Positions 1 through 15,000 of a stretch of 64,000 bases of DNA are shown here, one piece after another. Source of the stretch: Pterois miles (lineage: Eukaryota; Chordata; Actinopteri; Perciformes; Scorpaenidae); assembly GCA_947000775.1 (NCBI GenBank), contig CAMQGK010000634.1, positions 21,011,501 to 21,075,500 of the forward strand, read 5' to 3'. Below the pieces are notes generated by a model, which made no database searches, was not told the DNA's origin, and saw only the letters and a list, made by a program, of their open reading frames with translations. Position 1 is the stretch's first letter. The number at the start of each line of letters is the position of its first letter. The translations under genes and the position numbers were made by a program.

Positions 1-3000
1 TTCTTCCCATGTGTAGAACAAGATGAAATGATCTCTGTTCTTAACAAATAGCAGATCCTTATAGAGGTTAATGAAAGCTGACACCAAAAGCCACATTCGA
101 CTGAGTCAGATGGCTCTTCAGGGTTATATACATTTAGTGATTTACAGTATTTAGTGATTGGATGCAATTGTAAATAAGAATTTGCTCTTAGTTGAGTCAC
201 CAGGTTAAATATAAAAGCTTATTCACTGAAATGTATCATTTACAGACAAGGAAAGAAAGTTTCACCAGCAAGTCAAGACCGACATGTAATATATTTACTG
301 TAATAAATCATAAAACGACCATGATATGTTATCAGAGATTAAGCAAACATGCTGAATTGAAATACAGGCTTCTTCGACAACAATGCTACAGCCGGTATGT
401 TCTCCTTTGCAATTTCCACTCCGGTCCAGAACGTCTGTTTTTGTTTTAGATCTGTGTGAACCCGTCCACGGCCCATTTTCAGCACCCAGTTCTCACATAT
501 GAAACAAATTGGCACGCAAGCGCAGCCTTCTGCAGCCATGGAAGCAAGCAAACTGTCTGGACCAACAGAATTAACACATTAGATTCTGCCCGATCTGAAA
601 AGCCTGGGAGTATCTCTCTGTGGCCCGTGTGCAGCTGGGTTATCAAGGCAGCGAGTATTTTGAGACGCAGCCAGTGAAGTGAATTTGACTACTGCTGCTG
701 GCCAGAGGCTAACGCCATGATGCTAACACATGCTAACTGCTCTCAGTCACACCGGAGGAGCAGACTGCCACAGCTCCAGTGTCTTGACTTTGGACTGCAG
801 TACCCATTACAAAATGCCAGCTGTCAGTACTAAAGATTTAATTTAGAACAACATATATTAAAACAGTAGCAGTTAAACATTTATTGTAACTTCAGCTCAC
901 TAATCTGAAAGTCTCAAACCTGCAGCGGCAGCTTAAAAACAATATCAATCCAGTGTCAGCACAGAAGAGACCACAGTGTGGTTGTTGGGTGTGCAACATA
1001 AACACCTGCTTTACCTTATATACAGGAAGCTTTAGTCTGGAGCTGAATAATCTACAGAACTTAGATAGCTAACCTAAATTGCACATTTTCTGTATGACAG
1101 CTCAAAATAAAATAATATAAAATAATATTAACGACCCTTAACTCGATGTGAATGTCAGTGTCAAATCCAAATCCAAATAAATACTGACCATGTGAACCAC
1201 CTCTGGGTAGATGGGTTCGGTAATGACGTTCCTGTTGTGGGTGATGTACTCCACCATCTCGCTTATCGCCGCCCGCTTCACCTCCTTCCATTTCAGGTCG
1301 CTCAGTGGGTCTGAGACGAAATCGAAGAGGACGCAGCACTGCCGCAACTTCTGGATGAACAGCTTCTCCTGCTCTGCAGGGGGAACATCTACAAGACCGG
1401 AAAGTGGGAATTAACAGATCTGACATTGTGTGTGAAGACAACAGTTTGTGTGGTGATACTGTATTGATACAGACATCAAGTTTCCATCTTTTATTATATA
1501 AACTATTAGCTCAGTCTTAAATTGTACTTCTTCTCAATGCTCTTCTTAAATAACACTCCAATGTTATGCTAAATTTTGGCAAGATATAACTGGCATAGTA
1601 GAACACAGAGAAAACTATCTTATTAGATAAATTACATATTGACATGATGATTGACATGATTTGCAGTTGAACAATAGTAATAAATCACAAAATATCTTAT
1701 CACAATACTCACCATATTGCAAAATGTTTAAAATCGCAAAAAAATTGTATCATTACTTAAGTATCATGATAATATTGTATCATGGGGCCTCTGGTGATTC
1801 CCACCCCGACAACTCATCATTCATTGCAGATGTCAGACATATCAGACAAATTGTTCCTCACACTATCGAGACTGTCACTGTACAACTACCATGTTCTATC
1901 ATCATAATGGATAACAGTGTAACACAAGTCAGTGACTGAAGTAATCCAAAACTAGACAAAATGATACATGAAAAAGGTCAATGTTGGACATAACAGGAGT
2001 GGCCAAAAAAAACGTTGCTAGAAGTTTAATATTTAGGAAAACATAAGCACGATGTATGTCTGTTTTCTCGGCCATCCCTTCTGTAGCAGTCAATGATCAT
2101 CTGTACCAAAGCTTCGAGAGTTATTCAGGTTCAGCTGTATTTTGCTACTGTGGATTTCATGTGGCGACATGTAGAGACCTCATTTAAATACTTCATAAAT
2201 CAATAATTAAGCCTTTTAAGGACAATGTCAATCACTACATCAGTGATGCAGAGAGTCTAAATCTGCCTCCAGGTATATTAAGCCACACCTGTCTGAGTAT
2301 AATCATTAACTTGCCATTTAAAAATCATTACACGTTTTTGTAGCTACTGCACACTCACTCCAGTCTCCATTCTGCCAGCGTGCCATGCATTATCACAACA
2401 CAACAGCTGCCTCAACTAAAATCAATGATCGTCACAAATCAAAAAAACTCTTACTGAAAATAATATGCAATCGACGTTATTATAAAAGAAGAGAATAACT
2501 AAAATAATATCTCCACAGAGGTATGTTTTGAGCTCATGTTAAAATGTATCAAGACTTTGTGCTACCCCTCTGGTGCTGTGCCAGAAGCAGGAAGCACAGG
2601 AGCTAAATGGAAAAACATCAAGGATTTCTGTACAGCACTTTGGATCCGTTACAAGTCTGCTCCCAGAGGACCTGAAGGGCTTTCCCAACTCGTACACCAG
2701 AAATGTTTCAGACACATGAGGAATAAGGCCATGTAGTGCTTTACAAACAAGTAAAATACCTTTAAAGTAATGCTAAAAATACAGGAAACCATTGTAGGGA
2801 TTTGGAAATAGCCATTATGTATGTCAGTACTCAGGAAGCACAGCTCTGGATCAAGTGTTATTGACTTGCAGGTTTTTGGGAAGACCAGATTGGACACAGC
2901 ATTACTGTAATCAGACTATGTACTGCACTAAGTAAGTAGTAATAATATATACTCTGTGATGATGTACAAACTGCAATGCCTGCTTTCATTAAGGGAATAA

Positions 3001-6000
3001 TTATTTTGCTTTCAAACTGACAAACTGTCAGTAGCAGCCTGTAAGAAACAACAATAGAGAGACAGCTTCTACTGCAACTCATTCAGCCTCAGTTGGTCAG
3101 ACTGCCAAGCTACAAAAAAAAGTACCCTGTAACCAATGAAAAAGTGCCCATTCATTTTCATCCAATGTGGAGATTAGTGACTTAAAACAAAATGTCACCT
3201 CATAAAAACTACCCATAGAGCAGTATTAATTTGTTCGTCACAGCCTGTGATTCATGAGCCGGTCCTGTCTCCCCTTGAACAATCTGCATGCGTACTGTAC
3301 ATCACCATGGTGACCACAGGCAGAGATAGGACTTTGGACTGGGGGGGTGACGGCTGCTAATCAAAGATGCATGCGGGCTGCTGCTGTTACAATAGAATCA
3401 GACTGTAAGCTGCTGATTTGTTGAGCCCATCAGTTGCGGCCAAGAGACGTGTTAGCCAAACTGACCTTGCAAAACAAGGATAATACCAACTGGGAGGCAA
3501 CAGAATACCCAACACCAATCTACAGCACTTCATAAAATGGTAGGAATGCCAAGGTGTTAGTGATAAACAATTCTGTGTCATTAAGCAAAAAAATTTAAAC
3601 ATAGTAGGAATGTGGTTATTTATCAGGGATGTTAACAATCGACCACTATAACTGTTGAAAAATTTTAACCGATTAACACCATCGGTTAAGTAGTTGAAAG
3701 AAATATTATTGGTAATTAAAAGGAGCGGCTTGTCAGTTTAAGGAGAAAAGCTGGTCCACCTTAAGAGAGACTGAGCCAGAGTTGCAAGATACAGGAAGTT
3801 GGCTCCGGTCTATAGCTCGCTTGAGCAGAGGAGTTGTTGTACTTATTCACTGACAAACTGTACACACACTGTCTCCTACGCCTACGTTCATGGCTATAAC
3901 ATCACCGACAAACCACACACGCGGTCTGTCACCATACATAACTAGGAAAGTTTATCTAATAGTAACGAAAAGTAATTAAGCCACTGCCTTTATTATTATT
4001 CAACTTCAGACAAACAAAATCAGGTTGGTTGTGTCAGAAATAACATACACAGTCCCCTTTAAAACGACTGGAACAGCGAGACCAATTCCTTCATTTTTGC
4101 TGTACACCGAAAACATCTGGGTTTGACATCAAAAGGTGAATATGAGACAAGAGATCAGTATCTCAGCTTCTATTTCCAGGTATTTACATCTAGATCTGTT
4201 AAAAAAAAAAAAAAAAACTTAGAGGACAGCATTGTTTGTTTGAACCAACCCATTTTTCAAGTGAGAAAATGCAAAATGCAAAATGGTTGGAACATGTGAC
4301 TAACAGGTGTTTTCTGTTGCCCAGATGTGTCCTATTACATTGATTATTCAAACAATAAATAGCGCTGAATGTCTACTCTGTTTCAGCTTTGGATTTTGCC
4401 TGTGCAGACTGCATTTATATTTAAAAAGGTGTAACCTACATGAAAACCAGAGAGCCGTCTATGGGAGAAAAGCTGAGACAAGATGGAAAATCAATCAGAG
4501 CTACTGCACAAACATTGGCCACAGTACAACCATTTGATGAAGAAAGAAACCACTGGTGTACTGAGTAACAGACGTCAAACAGGTAGACCAAGGAAAACAT
4601 CAGCATTTTATGACGGATACATTGTGAGAGCTGTAAAGAAAAACCCCTAAAACAACTGTCAGTGACATCAGCAACAACAGAGGCTACACCAGAAGATGAT
4701 AACCGCTCATTACCATCAAGAAGAGGAAGGCCAGATTGAAATTAGACAAAAAATACAGAGATGAGGCTCAAAAGTTCTGGGACAAAGATGAACCTTTACC
4801 AAAGTGACAGAAAGGCTAATGTGTGGAGAAAGAAAAGGATCTGCTCATGATCCCAAACACACAAGCTCATCTGTGAAACATGGTGGAGGTAATGTCATGG
4901 TTTGGACTCTCATGACTTCTTCTGGGATGACTCATTGATCTTCACTGATGATGCAGCACATAATAGCAGCAGCAAAATGAACCCAGAAGTCTACAGAAAC
5001 ATTTTGTCTGCCAGTTTAAAAAGAGATGCAACCAAACTGATCGGGAGATCCTTCGCCATGCAGCAAGACAACGACCGAAACACACTGTGAGAACAACTAA
5101 GGAGTTCAGTGAGTTTTCAGTGTAGGGCAGAAATAAAGGAATTGACCTCGCTGTTCTACTAGTTTTGGAGGGGACTGTATGTATGACAGATCAAGATAGT
5201 AATATTCAACTTATACAGAAACCTGTACTGACATGGATCAGCTTGTGAATGCCAGAAGTCACCTCGCATCACATGCAGAGCCAACATCAGACCATAACAA
5301 CTAGTGTCAGATTTAAGAGCAGATTAAAAGAGGCAGCACAATAAGGAGAAACTCAGACGTCAGAGAAGTGGTCAATTTGGGTAATTTAGATTTTCTGTAG
5401 CACAAAAATGCTATGAAGTTATGGTAATTGAAAGCATGCACCACCCAATCCCAAGTAACTACAACTAAATACCAGAACATACACGCTTACCCATGGTTGG
5501 AAATTAGCACCAGCCGAATGCTGGTAAAATATGCAAGTGGCTGCTAGATTTGCTTCACTTACCAGCCAAAAAAAACAATGGTAATCTATTGAGTGAATGG
5601 TAGACTTTGGAGTCCATCAGCCGCAGTGGCAGGTGGACAAAAAAGTTAATTTCCAACTCTTTACCACAAACACCAATAACACAGAAAAAAAAACTCCAAC
5701 TAATTCTATTAACCTAAAAGCAATTATAAATTCTGTGTAGCCACATTACAGGAAGCGGATATATGACTGACGCAAATAAATCATCTCTACAAAAAATCAC
5801 ATTCATTTGCCTTCACTTGCCTATATATGCACATTCCTCTAAACAGAAGTATGCTGACATCTTTCTAAATAATATTTTGTATCCATTGAGGGTGTATGAA
5901 AATACTGCAATATTGTACTTTGTGATATGCTATCAATTCTCAAAAACATTGTATAGATTACTAGTTTACATGCCAAGATGAACTTTGTCGGTACTTTATT

Positions 6001-9000
6001 ACATTTGCAAAGATATGCTCTCTCTCTGTGTATGCACCCTCTCAAAGTAGTGCTCTGTGTTAGATGTTACAGGGACTGTGATAAATGTAAATGCAGATGC
6101 GACTGTTCTGAATGCATAAAAAAAGTTTTACTCAGATTTTATGCATATGGTTATGTGTTCTTAATACTGTGACTGTTTTTTTAATTTCAAAAATCACAAT
6201 ATATCACCTTGTAACTGTAAGTGTAACCCCTATATCATGATACGTATCGTATCTCCAGATTCTTGCCAACACACAGCCTCAATATCCATCATTTGTCATC
6301 CAAGGAAACAGCCAATACTGTGGCACTGGTTGAATCAGAGTTCAGCCTTAATTAACACTTCAATTTAATCACTTGGCAATAGTGAAATAAATCAATTCTA
6401 AGAGATCCAGTACTGTAGTTGTACACACTCCCACACAGACTAGAACCTGAACCTGCGACTGAGAGCACCAACCATTCCCTACACATCCACCACACTTCTG
6501 AGTCACAGTTACAGCTGCTATTCAACACACAGCACGAAATGCAGCTACCTGTGTGATACCTGTAAATTACAGGTTTTATTTCCTGTGCATGTAGCCTATA
6601 TTGATTTCTTTAACCAAAAAATGCTTCTCCCCAAACAGAGCACTCGTAAAAATCACATTTACAACTTGCGTTTCCTAATGCAGTGAACGAGGCCTGATAT
6701 GACTTATTTTCTGAGCCTTTAACATTTGCTTGTGCAGCAGCACAGTGCCTTGGAACAAGCCGTCCAGCTAGCTCTTACAAAACATTTTGAAGTCTATATT
6801 CGGGCCAGGTGTAGAATAGTAACAAGTCTGTCAGTAGCTTTGCTGTAACATCATACTTCATTCCCTTTACCCAAACTACTGGTCACAACAGGATATAATC
6901 GACCGCATCAGAAAGGTCAATGAGCTGGCAATTTGCTTCACCCCTGAGCTTTGGCTTCCACATCCGTGGCGAACCCTAGATCGGTTTAATGTTCCAACAC
7001 TGTGTTTATGTAAGGCACAGCTACAGTATATTCTTTTGTTCTGTCTTCCTTTCCAACAAGCCACTATTTTAAACTGTGGCGCTGTTGCCACTGAGAAATA
7101 TAACTTACAGTACAGCACAGTACTATTTCTGTCATCCCTCTCCAGCAGATACAATACCTAAAAGAACTTATCCAGTCCTTTTTTTTTTTTTTTTTACACT
7201 GAACAGGAAAAGACATGACATAAATGTCAAAGTGGTCTCCTCATATCTATCTGCATACATGACTACAACACTAAAACCAATGCAAAAGTGGCGCTTTAAC
7301 TAGGACACCAATAAATCATCACCTTGGCAGGTAATGTGTTTTAGAAGTCCTTAAGTTTAATGTGAACCATCTGTACGTAATCAAAGTTTAACAAGTAAAT
7401 TTAAATTTAATGCATCAGTACCTGAAAGGCTGGTGCCTGTTACTAACGAGCTGGAGCATGGGTCCACCCATGACCACCTCTCATCAACCCCCCTAGTGCA
7501 AAGAGGTCCGCCAGCTCCTGTTACACAACAGCACTAGGGTTTCTGAACAGGCCTAAAATATTAAGAGACATGCTGTGCAACTGCAGACTTCACACACGGG
7601 CCTCTCTGCATGGATGGGCAACTAACCTTTACTCATCTAAAAGCTCCAGCATGCTCACAGGAAACCAGGCATGGACACAAATTGCTCTCAAGTATATATC
7701 TCAAATCTCACAATCTCTACTGGTGAATATTGAATGAACTAATTAACAAACAAATAGTTTGTACATATTCTGTGTCAGTGCAGAAATAAGCCGACCAATG
7801 CAAAGGCATGTGGCTATTATCTAGCAACAATTATGTCCACGCTTTTAAATGTCATGAGGCTATTTAAAGGGACAGTGTGTAGGATTTGGCGGCATCTTGT
7901 GCTGTAGTTGCAGACTGAAACTGAGTACGCCTCCATTCACGCCTCCCTTTCCAAGACTATGGTAACGTGAGCTGCAGCCTGCAAAACCGTGGTAACAGTG
8001 GTTTCACAAGCATGTTGGAACTACAGTGGCCTTAAGGTAACATAAAAACACAAAATGTCAGAGCCAGTGTTTGGTTTGTCCGTTTTGTGCAATAGTAGAA
8101 ACATTGTGGAGAGCGATGTTAATAATTAAGCGTCAACCGACATTAAAAATTTTGAACGATTACCGCTATCAGTTAAACAGTTTAAAGAAATATTAAAAAT
8201 TAAACTGGGCAAAACTCAGTGGAGCAGTTTGTCACTAAGAGAGAAGAGGAGAATAGCTGGTCCACCTTAAAAGCCCACCTTAAGTGAGCCTGAGTCGAAT
8301 GTGTTGCTAGCTTCAGGGCTAACTCCTTCACTTAAATCAACAGGTGACTGGCAAGACACTTGGCTTACGTCTTGAGGAGTTATAGCATTCATTCACTGAC
8401 AGATAAACAGTATACATGCTGCACTGATATGCTCACACAACGTTGCAAAATAAACTAACTGATGTGGTGGAGACTTACTGAAAAAAATGATGGCATGCGT
8501 TCACAACAATACATAGAGCATCATGGCTGCTAACTCTCCCAGCCGGGTAAACTTGGGACTCAGTGCTGTTTTGCGCATATACTGCAGCTGGCAATAAACG
8601 TGTGTGCATCGGCTTATCATTGCGGCTTGTTAGGCACAACAACCACAGCACCGCTGTACGCAACACACTAATTTTGCTGGGTAACGGTTAATGATGGTCG
8701 CCTATTGGTTAGGAAAAAAATGTATAATTAGCATCCCTAATTGCGGAGCATCATGGCAGACTCTGTGGACGACCCGCTCCCTATGTAGATGTGACAGGCT
8801 AGTTCTAAGGTAATGAAAACACAATGATTCTTAGTTACAGGTGATAATACACTAATGAAAACATAAGTTTATAATCAATTTCTGCAAACTGATTCCCCAT
8901 AATGCTACACACTGTCCCTTTAACACCCACACAAGTCACACCATGACACTAGTAACATCTCACCGATAGTAGCATGTGTAAGAGGCTGCATGTTAAATGT

Positions 9001-12000
9001 ACACAGCCTCGTCGAGGAAGGCTGATATGAACAAACATTTACCTTGAATTTGTTACACTAAAACACTTCCTCAGAGGTGTTCTTGGATTTGACCTATAGT
9101 CTGGTCAGCAACTCAGAAGCCCACTGGAGGTTCAGCAACAACAAGCAGAGCATTTCAACTTACATGTGTTTCAGCTGACACCAGATACTTATACACAATA
9201 CAATACAGACACACACACTGACAGCAAGTTTTGACATCACTTCCTATGACATCAGCAGTCTTGATGGGGGATGGGAGACGCTAAACTAGCACTCCTCACT
9301 CTATCGCCCTCCCTCCTTGACTCAAGCTAAGCTATGCACTGTCTTGGCAAAACACCTTCCTCATTGACATACAAACACAATCCCCTGCTTCCTCTTCCAA
9401 AAACACTCGTGCCACCAGCCCTAAGGAGGTAAACGCTCTCAATCTCTTGCAGCAACTTTTAGAAAAGTCATCTGACACAAATATTATCTTCTACAAAATC
9501 CAAATTAGCAGCTGCTAAAACATTCTTGCCCATCTCCCCTTGAAACACACACAAACACAGAACAGCAGAGGAGGCAAATTTCCTATTCTCACCTCTAAAA
9601 TGCATGAGGGCCACAGGCTGGAAAGGCCCATTGGAGCTCGGTGCATCCAGAACCATCCCACTGGCGGTTCTAGTGCATGCCAACATCAGTGAGCAGAGGC
9701 AGGAGACAGGGGAGAGGAGGGCAGCCCAGGCTAAGGCGAGGAGCCAGCCTCCATTTTAGCACGAACACTCGGAGCAGAAAATGAAGCTCCCCTGCTGCTG
9801 GAGGGAACCAGCGAGTTAGTGATGTCATCCCCCACTGCAGCTGCCCGGTTGGCCGGCTGCAATCACATGGGCTGGATGTCAGTATAAATAAACATGAGGG
9901 AAGGGATTGGCTGGTGGGCTGACGGGGAAGGGGTGGGACTGTTACTGTGATTGGAGCCAGAGCAGCTACATCTGTCAAGAGTTTTAAAGCGCAAAATGCA
10001 GATCTGCCATCAGTTTAGCCCGTTTTGTTGCTGAAATACAAGAATGAAGCCAGGAAATACACACTCCTATCCAACATGTAGGCTATTTGTAAAAGTCAGT
10101 GACTCATTTCTCATTCACAGTCTAACTCCCATCAACAAACCGCAACTGACATAACAAATTAACAACACAAAAAGCTCAAAACATTGAACATAACAGACGA
10201 AACCACAAGCGTTAAGCATGCACGCCACAGGGCAGGTTTAGACATAATTTTTTCCATATAACAGCTACACAATGTAACATCAACTATAAGACAAGAGACG
10301 GCCAAACACCGTTTGTCAGATAAAAGCCCTTTTTATGCGTGTGTCATTTTTGTGTGCATGTATGAGGTTTTGCATGACAGATGGCTCTCCAGGAGCACAG
10401 CCCGAGCCCAGGTGTATGTGACAGAGAAACAGGAAGGCAGGAAGTCTCAATGCGGGCAACACAGGATGTGCATAAGCGGAGAGCAGCACTCTGTCTGTCT
10501 CAGCAGCTCCGGGGACAAAACCCTGCATTGTAAAGCTGTGCAGGAAAAGGGCAAATCTACAGTAGACGAAGACAGTAAAATCATTCTCACAAACTGAATG
10601 CAATTAAATGAGCAATTCGAATATCAGACGCTGTTCTCTAAAATCCTGTAACCACTGCACCCTATTAGGTAGAAAGCTCAAGTAATTGTGTGCATGACCA
10701 TCATGACACATGCCATCAACAATCCCTATATGTACTGTTTGTGTGCGCCATTAAGCTGCGAGAACTGTAGCGCACATGTATATACAATGACTGATTTGAT
10801 GAACATCCTGCAAAACAACACAATGCAGGAGGTGTTCTTTGCATTTTTGAGTAGGAAAACATATTTATTATATAAAATTTGTAATTTGCTAATGTTTGCT
10901 GCATTATCACATTTTAAACGGGGCACTCCATGAAAAATAGCATGAGAAACTACCAAAGTAATTTCCTGGTCCATTTAGAAGAAGAAGAAGAAGAAGAAGA
11001 TCAACCTTTATTAGTCCCACAGTGGGGAAATTCAATTTACACTCTGTTTAACTTATACATGGTACATGCACACAAACACACACACACATGCAGTAATGGA
11101 GAGATGTCAGAGTGAGGGGGCTGCTCCTGACAAGCGCCCCCGAGCAGTTGGGGGTTTGGTGCCTTGCTCAGAGGCACCTCGGCAGTGCCCAAGAGGTAAA
11201 CTGGCACCTCTCCAGCTACCAGTTCACACTCAGTTTTTGGTCCATGTCGGGACTTGAACCGGTGACCCTCCGGTTCCCAAGCCAACTCCCTACAGACTGA
11301 GCTACTGCCGCCCCAATTAAAATGTAATGCTTGTGTATAGCACACTAACCTTTTGTAAAGTACAAGGTCTCACAATTCACACATCTAAAAATTTCAAATT
11401 AGTTTGAGCATTATTTTTTATTCCTCTTGATTGTCAGCGTTAGTCAAGATTATATAATTATACAAATGAACTACTAAATTAACAACATGCACATTTACCT
11501 TTTACTAATTTCTGTGTAATATGCAAGAATAAAGTCAAGAGGTTATACTTTGTTACATGTAATTTATATCCATATTTTTACATGCAAATAAGGTTTGCTA
11601 CTAAATCATTATTTATTGCTGATCTTTCTTTTGTCCAGCTGATTTAGCTATAAAATTTGGTCCAGACGAAAATACACTTTACATAAATATAGTTGGGGAA
11701 ATTTTGCATTGCAAAAGTGTGTTTTTAGGTCAAAGACCCACTACATCTACACAAAATGACTACACAAAAATGCAATGTAGCACAAATGTTTCTAAACAAA
11801 ATAGTCTGTGCTTCTGTTTTGGAGAGGTGTTGGAGTGGTTCATGTTGGGATGTCACATTTGACTAGAGCACCTGATTTCTATGGCCTGTGTCTGCTGAGC
11901 AGTGTTGTTTTAGTGTTGACTGCTGAGTGCAGAATAAAAATTTCTTCTTTCCCGAAGACTTTTACAGTTGTAGCTTGATTTTGTGCAACTGGATGATCCT

Positions 12001-15000
12001 AACTTGAGCTCTCACTTCTGTGTTTGTGCTGCTCTTTGTGTTCTGAGTTTGACACACCAAAGACAAAAGGTGTTATTAACCACCTAGCCATATTTGAATG
12101 ATTAAAAAAAATTCAAGAATATAAAGCAAAGAGTTGATTTGACAAAATATTATGTATGGGGGTAGCTGGTACTGGCAAGAAAAACATCCATGCTAGTTAA
12201 CTTGCAAGCAAGCTAACTCTATAAGCCAGGATCATTGATTATTTGATGATTTCTCTCCCTATTAAAACTCTCCCAGGTTTCTGGTTTGACTTATGTTTAC
12301 TTTTGATACACTGGCTAGAAACCATAATCTAAGCCATCTATGTTTGTCAGAAATGGTAGTCTTGAATGTCTTTAACTAGGCTACATTGTAAGTAACTGGG
12401 AATGAATGCATCCCAGTCATCAAAGACAATTTAGCAATGCAACAGGACTCTAACATCAAGTCTGGCTGGTCCTAATATATACAATAGAGGGGTATTTCTG
12501 TAGCAGAGTATATAAAGGGCTCTTTCTTGCCATTCAGTTACTTAGTCATGAGGCAACCTCCCATCAGAAGATCTGTTGTTCTGCCCAAGACAACGCTAAA
12601 CTCGCCCACTTGTTACAAATACGCTCATTTGGCACATGCATTCATGAGCTTGAGCTTTTCGCTGCATCTGTGCTATTCATGGCAGTGGCAAGATAGTGAA
12701 CTTGTGACGCATCATGAGTCTGGTCCTGGATGGGTTGGAGAGCGTGCTCGCTGGCGTTCTAAATCCATCATTGGTAGCAGCAGGTCAGCCACAGTTGAAT
12801 GGTTCATTTACAGATCTGCTGATCTCCAGTGTCATGGTTCTGTGTAATTAACGCTTAAGGCTCAAATCTATTTGGAGAAACAGACCTATCAACACAGCTG
12901 AACAGTAGCTGAACTTAATGTTCCCCTTAAGCTGCTTCCAATGATAGAAACGCAGCTCTATCAGTATCCTCGATCAATTCTCACCCACTCAAATAAGAGA
13001 GGCCATGTGCATTATGGCTGCTCTGTATTACTTTCACAAAAAGACTGAATAAAACAACGGAGGAATAGGTCAGATTCAGATGGTATTATTTTGGGACACA
13101 AGCAGTCACAAATGTTGTATAGGCTAAGTGGGAACACCTGTAGCTGCATAATAATAGAAATTACCATCAAATCTGCCACTAAAACTGTGTTACACAAGTG
13201 TGGAACATTTTATCATAATCATATCCAAATGCTGAGAATTTACTTTGTTGGTTGTAGTTGACGCCGCCTGGGTTGTTCTGTCTGTATGTTTGTGTAAATG
13301 AAATCGGTCTGTAAATATATAGGAATTACAGTTTTAATATATTGAGGCCTGTTGCGAATTAGCGATCATCTGCCAATCCAGACCCATAGTGAGAATTATT
13401 GCGTAGATAACTTGATGCATTGCATGCACATTATAAACTCAACATCATAACAGCAATTGTTAGGATGCTATGATGTCAGATTGGGTGTGATGCTGTGGAT
13501 CAATTTTAAGCTGACAGTTGTATAATGCCTCTCTACCGTACTGCAGGTCAAATAGGTAATGTGTCTGCATTGAGGGCATAATTCTATTAAATATTACTTC
13601 ATTTGCATTTCTTATTCTTATTTCTTATTCATTTCATATTCCTTAAAATAACTTGTATGAGAGCAGAGTTGTGCCAAACTACTGAGAGCTTCAACAACTG
13701 ATAAAAAATAGTGAGTTTTGTTTTTTGTCTTTGTTTTTCATGAGACGTTTGAAAAGGGAAGTCTCTCTCATGAGATGTGGGAGTCTTTTCCTCTACCACC
13801 TGCATGAGTGGTAGTAAGAGGAAACCCTTCCCTGAAACCTGCTTTGCCCTTTTGCATCCTGCTTTAAGTATATGTAAAAAAAAAAAAAAAAAACATTTTA
13901 ACATGGCGATTAAAAACAAAACAAGACAGTAATGTTTAAAATAACAACTCACACAAATAAGTTTGTGAGAAAGACACTGCTTAACATTGACTGATATGTG
14001 TAAGCACAATAGCAAACAGACGCCCAACGCAACCAATATTGCAGACACTGTGTTTCAACAGTAAGTGGTGTAACTCCTGTAGTAACTGAAGTTACACTGG
14101 GATGGTTTTCCTTAGTATTCCTTCAGATGAAAACCACTGAAGTAACTACATTTCAGCTCTCTCTTTCCTTGGAACATGTCTGGAATAGTTCACCAGCTGA
14201 AGACTGCTGCATATTTTGGTGAAACACAGGAAGTCTGTCATATTCCCCTCACCTATCATGCTATTTTAAGACTCATCTTCTTACATACTACAGAACTCTG
14301 TCCCTTTCAAATTACAGAGTAACGTGCAATCTTAGAGCGATCATAAAAAATAATCCTTAATGTGTCCTCCTCATAATATTTAAGAACATTAATAATGACC
14401 ACTAATAAAAAGGAGATTTGCAAACTAGTTTAGTTTACACAAACACTTAAAAATAAGTTGCCACTGCACTACATATAATTTGTTCCCTATAACTTATGCT
14501 GTTAAACTTAAAACAAAATGTCTCTATCTGCAAAACCGCTAAAAAGCATTGATTTGAATCAGTGGTTTTGTTTGTTTTGCATGGCTGAGATATCAGGGGT
14601 GGTCATATTACATCCTGACAATTGAAGTGTTTGTTCCAGTTCACTAACATGATAGTTACTCACATATCTAACTAACCAGCAGATGGCGACAAACCCTTCT
14701 AGACAGCTTCTTCTTGCAGGAAAGTGCCTGCTTTTAAAGCGAACACACACAGAGGCAACAACTGTTGTCGTTCTGTGCTTTTTGGCAAGTATGTTAACGC
14801 TTATAAGGAGAGAAATAAACAGGCACCTTGAGAGCATTTATCTCCTGTTTACAAGCTGCAGGAAAAGCATTAATCCAAAACACAAATTTCCAGTGGGAGG
14901 GGGGGGCTTATAAAACAAGCTCACTATATCAGGTGTTCAATGGGAAACATTTTAAACTGCTGCGCTACTGAACGCAAATGTGGTTAAAGTGTACTCTAGA

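Noticed and set aside
12527..12847. Open frame of 106 codons preceded by a TATA-like motif
   Set aside because: No recognisable domain or splice sites; the TATA-like word is expected by chance in AT-rich intron sequence.
13629..14048. Open frame of 139 codons on the minus strand with a hydrophobic, signal-like start
   Set aside because: The hydrophobic run comes largely from an A/T homopolymer (13877-13893); no family resemblance, no splice context, and it sits in a ppp2r5c intron.
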